Assembly: GCA_021647345.1 (NCBI GenBank)
Contig: JAKIUX010000015.1
Location: 1-9,808, forward strand
DNA length: 9,808 nt
Direction: 5' to 3'
From: Hydrogenimonas sp.
GTDB lineage: Bacteria; Campylobacterota; Campylobacteria; Campylobacterales; Hydrogenimonadaceae
Shown here: piece by piece, positions 6,854-9,808 of the stretch
Layout: each line of letters opens with the position of its first letter
How positions within the stretch are numbered: position 1 is the stretch's first letter
Position numbers and translations under genes: made by a program
Notes under the pieces: generated by a model
Told to the model about the DNA's origin: nothing
The model's database searches: none
Seen by the model: only the letters and a program-made list of their open reading frames with translations

Positions 6854-8119
6854 ATGGTTGAACTCCTATCTCCCGCTGGGAATCTCGAGAAACTGAAGAT
6901 TGCACTTGCATACGGTGCCGATGCGGTTTACGGAGGGGTGAGCCACTTCAGCCTGCGAATTAGAAGCGGCAAGGAGTTTACATACGAGAGTTTTGAGGAG
7001 GGTATAAGATATGCCCACTCTTTAGGAAAAAAAGTTTATGTTACGATAAACGGTTTTCCTTTCAACTCGCAGCTCGATCTCTACAGAAGCCATATGCAGA
7101 AGATGGCCGAGATGGGCCCTGACGCTTTCATCATAGCTACGCCCGGACTGGTCAAGATGGCCAAAGAGATAGCACCTGAGATTCCGATACACCTCTCTAC
7201 CCAAGCCAACGTGATGAATCTGCTTGATGCCAAATTCTACTTCGATATTGGGGTAAAAAGAATTATAGCCGCAAGAGAGATCAGTCTAAAAGATATCGAG
7301 GAGATTAAAAGAGAGATACCGGAACTAGAGCTCGAAGTTTTCGTTCACGGCTCTATGTGTTTCGCATACAGCGGAAGATGTCTAATAAGCTCTTTGCAAA
7401 GCGGCAGGGTTCCCAATCGCGGAAGCTGTGCTAACGATTGCCGTTTTCCCTATGTTCTATATGCGGAAAATCCTGAAACAGGGGTCACCTTCAGGCTGGA
7501 AGAGGAGGAGGGCGTGGGAACATATATAATGAATGCAAAAGATATGAACCTCGCCTCACATATAGATGAGATTCTTTCATCCGGCGCGGTGGACTCTCTG
7601 AAGATTGAGGGGCGCACCAAAAGTCCTTACTACGCCGCTATTACGGCCAAGGCTTACCGCATGGCCATAGATGATTTCTATGCCGGAAAGTTCCAACCGC
7701 AAAAATACCAAGAGGAGCTGCATACTACGAAACATCGCGGTTTTACAGACGCATACCTGATACACCGCCCTTTTGAGAGAGACTCCACTCAGAGTCTTGA
7801 AAGCTCCATAAGCGAAGGGACGCATCAGGTTCAAGCTCTCGTAGATGAGCATGGACTCGCTTTTTTTGTCAAAGATAGAGTAAGCGAAGGCGATGAGATG
7901 GAGATAGTCTCTGCGAGACCTATCCAAAAGGAGACAGATAACGAGATTGGAGAGATCTTTCGAAGAGGCGATAGGTGGTATCTTAAAATGAGACGTCTGC
8001 AGACTCCGAAAGGGAGAAGATATGAGACGATCCACAGCGGTAACGAAAACCCTATACTTCTGCCGGGCGAGCTCCCTCCATTCACTTTTCTGAGGAGGCG
8101 TATAGATAATGGGGGGTGA
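6854..8119 (+). CDS. trhP: U32-family protein, TrhP-like tRNA hydroxylation enzyme (often annotated as peptidase/collagenase)
   Basis: The U32 family was first called a collagenase-like protease. The TrhP (YegQ) branch is known to take part in 5-hydroxyuridine formation at position 34 of tRNAs, using an iron-sulfur cluster and a prephenate-linked route. The 421 residues begin with the TIM-barrel motif ELLSPAGNLEKLKIALAYGADAVY. The U32 signature lies at 161-196: EVFVHGSMC, AYSGRC, PNRGSC and NDC, with four cysteines at 169, 176, 192 and 196 in the spacing that binds the cluster. SLKIEGRTKSPYYAA follows in the second half, then a C-terminal beta domain. The gene starts 5 bp after cheZ with only a weak GGAAAA upstream, so it is probably translated by coupling. 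Peptidase activity cannot be excluded, and other U32 branches (RlhA, UbiU/UbiV) modify rRNA or ubiquinone precursors; length and motif fit TrhP best. Confidence 0.92.
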   Translation: MVELLSPAGNLEKLKIALAYGADAVYGGVSHFSLRIRSGKEFTYESFEEGIRYAHSLGKKVYVTINGFPFNSQLDLYRSHMQKMAEMGPDAFIIATPGLVKMAKEIAPEIPIHLSTQANVMNLLDAKFYFDIGVKRIIAAREISLKDIEEIKREIPELELEVFVHGSMCFAYSGRCLISSLQSGRVPNRGSCANDCRFPYVLYAENPETGVTFRLEEEEGVGTYIMNAKDMNLASHIDEILSSGAVDSLKIEGRTKSPYYAAITAKAYRMAIDDFYAGKFQPQKYQEELHTTKHRGFTDAYLIHRPFERDSTQSLESSISEGTHQVQALVDEHGLAFFVKDRVSEGDEMEIVSARPIQKETDNEIGEIFRRGDRWYLKMRRLQTPKGRRYETIHSGNENPILLPGELPPFTFLRRRIDNGG

Positions 8120-8471
8120 ATTAACGACAAAGAGGCTTCTGAAAGCGTGGTGGGCGATGCAGTGGAGAGCAGTATTGGCTACTTTCATCGGTGCGTTTGT
8201 TCTTATCGCTCTATTCTCTTTTTTTGCTGCACTTTTTGGGGTAAAAAAAGAGTTTATAATGTTGGCAGGAAATCTGATATATACTTTCGTCGCCATATTT
8301 GCCTCTATATACTTTTTCGGATTTGCGCTGAAAAAAGATTACGGATCTTTCAGGTTCGCTGTGGTGGAGGGTAAGCCGGAAGTGGACAGATGCGAAGAGA
8401 GTTGGGAGTCGAGCCCGAATATCAAGAGTTCGGCTCCCCATTCTGAAACCAATACCAAGGAGAGTGTATGA
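8109..8471 (+). CDS. Small two-helix membrane protein of unknown function
   Basis: A 120-residue protein with two strong hydrophobic helices (about 21-44 and 49-74) joined by a tight GVKKE turn, and a polar, Ser/Glu-rich C-terminal tail (about 85-120) that looks disordered. Basic residues flank both ends, which suggests both termini are cytoplasmic. I do not recognise a family; AtpI-like or DUF-type small membrane proteins share this shape, but no specific motif is present. Its ATG overlaps the end of the U32 gene by 11 bp. A strong GAGGAGG (8092-8098) lies 10 bases upstream, which supports the start. Its stop overlaps the purE ATG as ATGA. Tight packing on both sides argues that it is a real, co-translated gene. 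I do not recall it between the U32 gene and purE in C. jejuni. Confidence 0.8.
   Translation: MGGELTTKRLLKAWWAMQWRAVLATFIGAFVLIALFSFFAALFGVKKEFIMLAGNLIYTFVAIFASIYFFGFALKKDYGSFRFAVVEGKPEVDRCEESWESSPNIKSSAPHSETNTKESV
8111..8116 (+). repeat. Six-G run at the U32 stop / membrane-protein start
   Basis: Six consecutive G residues include the G of the membrane-protein ATG and immediately precede the TGA of the U32 gene. Loss of one G would read through the U32 stop directly into the membrane-protein frame (GGT GAA TTA ACG). The run is short for a phase-variable tract. Confidence 0.9.
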
Positions 8472-8968
8472 GATTTGTTTCGATCATAATAGGAAGCAAG
8501 AGCGATTATGAAGTGATGAAAGAGTGCGGTAAGACGCTGGAGAAGTTCGGAGTTCCATACGAGCTTATTATATCTTCCGCCCATAGAAGTCCGGAGCGTA
8601 CGAAAAACTATATAAAAGATGCCGAAAAACGTGGTGCGGTCGTCTTCATAGCCGCCGCCGGAATGGCCGCCCATCTTGCCGGTGCGGTTGCAGCTACCAC
8701 AATTAAGCCTGTTATAGGAGTGCCCATGAGCTCCTCTGATCTTAGAGGGGAAGATGCGCTTTTGAGTACCGTGATGATGCCTGCAGGTATGCCTGTGGCG
8801 ACGCTGGCTATAGGAAAAGCAGGAGCCATAAATAGTGCATATTTAGCTATGCAGATATTGGCCATAGATGATGATGAGCTTAATGTCAAGCTTATGGAAG
8901 ATAGACTCGCGAAAGCCAAAAAGGTGGAGACCGATTCGGCGGAGATAGAGGTTAGAATATCGGAGTAG
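8468..8968 (+). CDS. purE: PurE, N5-carboxyaminoimidazole ribonucleotide mutase (class I)
   Basis: Converts N5-CAIR to 4-carboxy-aminoimidazole ribonucleotide in purine synthesis; cytoplasmic, octameric in the family. The 166 residues carry all the PurE landmarks: GSKSD at 9-13, SAHRSPERT at about 41-49 with the catalytic-loop histidine, [11 protein letters not shown] at about 62-72, and [24 protein letters not shown] at about 104-127. The SAHR form is that of class I enzymes, which need PurK to supply their substrate. The start is fixed by AAGGAG at 8457-8462 and by the ATGA overlap with the preceding membrane-protein gene. PurE followed by a DUF3972-type gene matches the order I recall for C. 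jejuni Cj0702-Cj0703. Class II PurE can use AIR and CO2 directly, and purK is not in this window, so the in vivo reaction depends on the rest of the genome. Confidence 0.97.
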   Translation: MRFVSIIIGSKSDYEVMKECGKTLEKFGVPYELIISSAHRSPERTKNYIKDAEKRGAVVFIAAAGMAAHLAGAVAATTIKPVIGVPMSSSDLRGEDALLSTVMMPAGMPVATLAIGKAGAINSAYLAMQILAIDDDELNVKLMEDRLAKAKKVETDSAEIEVRISE

Positions 8969-9020
8969 TCTTTTGTGTCGAGCAGTCGGCAAATAAGGCG
9001 GATGTCGCAGAGGAGATGAG

Positions 9021-9500
9021 ATGAAAACCTGGCTCACTATTCGTGCTTACGCCAAATTGATAGATCGGGACTTCGACTACGTGCTGAAACTGATCGACAG
9101 CGGTGCCGTCGTCTCCAAAGAGGAGGATGGTGAAATCTATATAGAGGCGGATTCCCAAGAGAGGCTCCCCTCTGCGACCAAGAGCGGTGAGGTTTTGAAA
9201 GTCGATCTGCAGAGCGGGGATGGCATACAGTTCGTCGAAAAGACGATAGGAACCATTCTCAATATGCATGAAAAGGTGATGGACGCCAAGGATGAGACCC
9301 TTGAAACCCTGAAAAACGAAAACGCTTTTTTGAAAGATGCGCTTCTATCTATGCAGGAGCTCTACGATGAAGATCGCAAAACAATCGAAACATTGACCGC
9401 CGAGTTGAATGCGACTCGCGAAGAGCTGGAGTTTATGAAGAGGAAATATAGACTTATGTGGGGCAAGGTTGTGCAAAAGCATGGCGGGAGCGGCAGTTGA
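9021..9500 (+). CDS. DUF3972-like protein: helix-turn-helix-like N-terminus and long coiled coil
   Basis: A 159-residue protein whose first 45 residues ([25 protein letters not shown], then EEDGEIYIE) resemble the small winged HTH of MerR/excisionase type: a helix-turn-helix followed by a short beta hairpin. From about 70 to 145 it is heptad-rich and strongly charged, predicted to form a coiled coil and probably dimerise. I believe it belongs to DUF3972, a Campylobacterota-restricted family found downstream of purE (C. jejuni Cj0703), but this is from memory. GAGGAG just upstream supports the ATG. It is 52 bp after purE with no clear promoter or terminator between, so probably the same operon. 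Function is unknown; DNA binding is an inference from the N-terminal fold only. Confidence 0.8.
   Translation: MKTWLTIRAYAKLIDRDFDYVLKLIDSGAVVSKEEDGEIYIEADSQERLPSATKSGEVLKVDLQSGDGIQFVEKTIGTILNMHEKVMDAKDETLETLKNENAFLKDALLSMQELYDEDRKTIETLTAELNATREELEFMKRKYRLMWGKVVQKHGGSGS
9486..9490 (+). promoter_or_regulatory. Shine-Dalgarno deciding the TTG start of the DUF89 gene
   Basis: GGGAG lies six bases before TTG 9497, inside the last codons of the preceding gene. It supports TTG as the start even though it is a rare initiator. Confidence 0.6.
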
Positions 9501-9808
9501 AGCTTGAGCCTGAGTGCGTTACCTGCATATTTTCTCAGGCTCTTAGAGTCTGCCAGACGCTGAAAATAGATAAACAAAGAACCAAAATGGTGCTCGATAG
9601 AGTGGCTGTGATGGTTCCAGACTTCTCTTTTTCGGAGACTCCTCCGCAGGTTGCCGCAAGGGTATACCCGGCCATCTCCAAGATTCTTGGGATAAGTGAT
9701 CTATATGGTGAGTATAAACTTGAGGCGACACGACATGCAGCGAAGCTTCTGCCTGCCGTAAAAGAGCGGCTTTTGAAGAGCGAAAATAGATTATATGCCG
9801 CTTTGAAG
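9497..9808 (+). CDS. DUF89/ARMT1-type metal-dependent phosphatase (N-terminal 104 residues, cut by window edge)
   Basis: I read this frame by hand. It starts at TTG 9497, overlaps the TGA of the preceding gene (TTGA) and stays open to the edge. The visible part begins [19 protein letters not shown] and continues with ETPPQVAARVYPAISKILG, DLYGEYKLEATRHAAKLLP and SENRLYAAL. This is the helical N-terminal domain of DUF89 proteins, with the C7-x2-C10 pair typical of the archaeal AF1104-like branch. DUF89 members are metal-dependent phosphatases thought to clear harmful or damaged phosphorylated metabolites; the catalytic Rossmann-like half lies outside the window, so activity cannot be judged. 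No other start fits: the next in-frame ATG, at residue 31, would remove the conserved cysteine pair. The TTGA overlap indicates translational coupling to the coiled-coil gene. Confidence 0.85.
   Translation, partial: MKLEPECVTCIFSQALRVCQTLKIDKQRTKMVLDRVAVMVPDFSFSETPPQVAARVYPAISKILGISDLYGEYKLEATRHAAKLLPAVKERLLKSENRLYAALK

Overview
The window looks like an ordinary chromosomal housekeeping region from a member of the Campylobacterota (formerly Epsilonproteobacteria), most likely a free-living relative of Sulfurovum, Hydrogenimonas or Nautilia rather than Campylobacter or Helicobacter itself. The evidence is the gene order (glnA, then cheZ, a U32-family protein, purE and a DUF3972-type coiled-coil protein, an order I recall from Campylobacter jejuni), a remote CheZ of the Helicobacter type, heavy use of ATA (Ile) and AGA/AGG (Arg) codons, and AT-rich promoters with good -10 boxes and poor -35 boxes. 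Base composition is moderate, above that of Campylobacter. The genus is inference.

Left part, minus strand (1-2479): the 5' part of glnA (glutamine synthetase) runs off the left edge. It is preceded by a 216-bp intergenic region with an extended -10 promoter and a perfect inverted repeat. Upstream lies a two-gene operon, a CvfB-like S1/winged-helix RNA-binding protein followed by a PHP-family histidinol-phosphatase, joined by an ATGA stop/start overlap. The CvfB-like gene appears to have a leaderless promoter.

Centre, plus strand (2540-5963): a 60-bp divergent promoter region drives a 1033-residue RND inner-membrane exporter with no adaptor or outer-membrane partner beside it. A small basic protein of unknown function follows.

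Right part, plus strand (6180-9808): a close-packed cluster of cheZ (CheY-P phosphatase), a TrhP-like U32 protein (tRNA wobble-uridine hydroxylation), a two-helix membrane protein, purE (purine synthesis), a DUF3972-like HTH/coiled-coil protein and the start of a DUF89-family phosphatase cut by the right edge. Overlaps or gaps of a few bases join most of them; the largest gap, 52 bp after purE, has no clear promoter or terminator. The DUF89 gene begins at TTG, overlaps the previous stop and has a good Shine-Dalgarno. The cluster mixes motility signalling, tRNA modification and nucleotide synthesis. No single pathway joins them, so this is probably a conserved growth operon rather than one machine.

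No mobile element, CRISPR array, tRNA, rRNA or clear intrinsic terminator was seen. I did not find a convincing undescribed system. The more interesting points are the duplicated CheY-docking-like motif at both ends of CheZ, the probable leaderless mRNA of the CvfB-like gene, a six-G run at the junction of the U32 gene and the membrane-protein gene, the inverted repeat upstream of glnA, and several small or poorly characterised proteins within a conserved operon.
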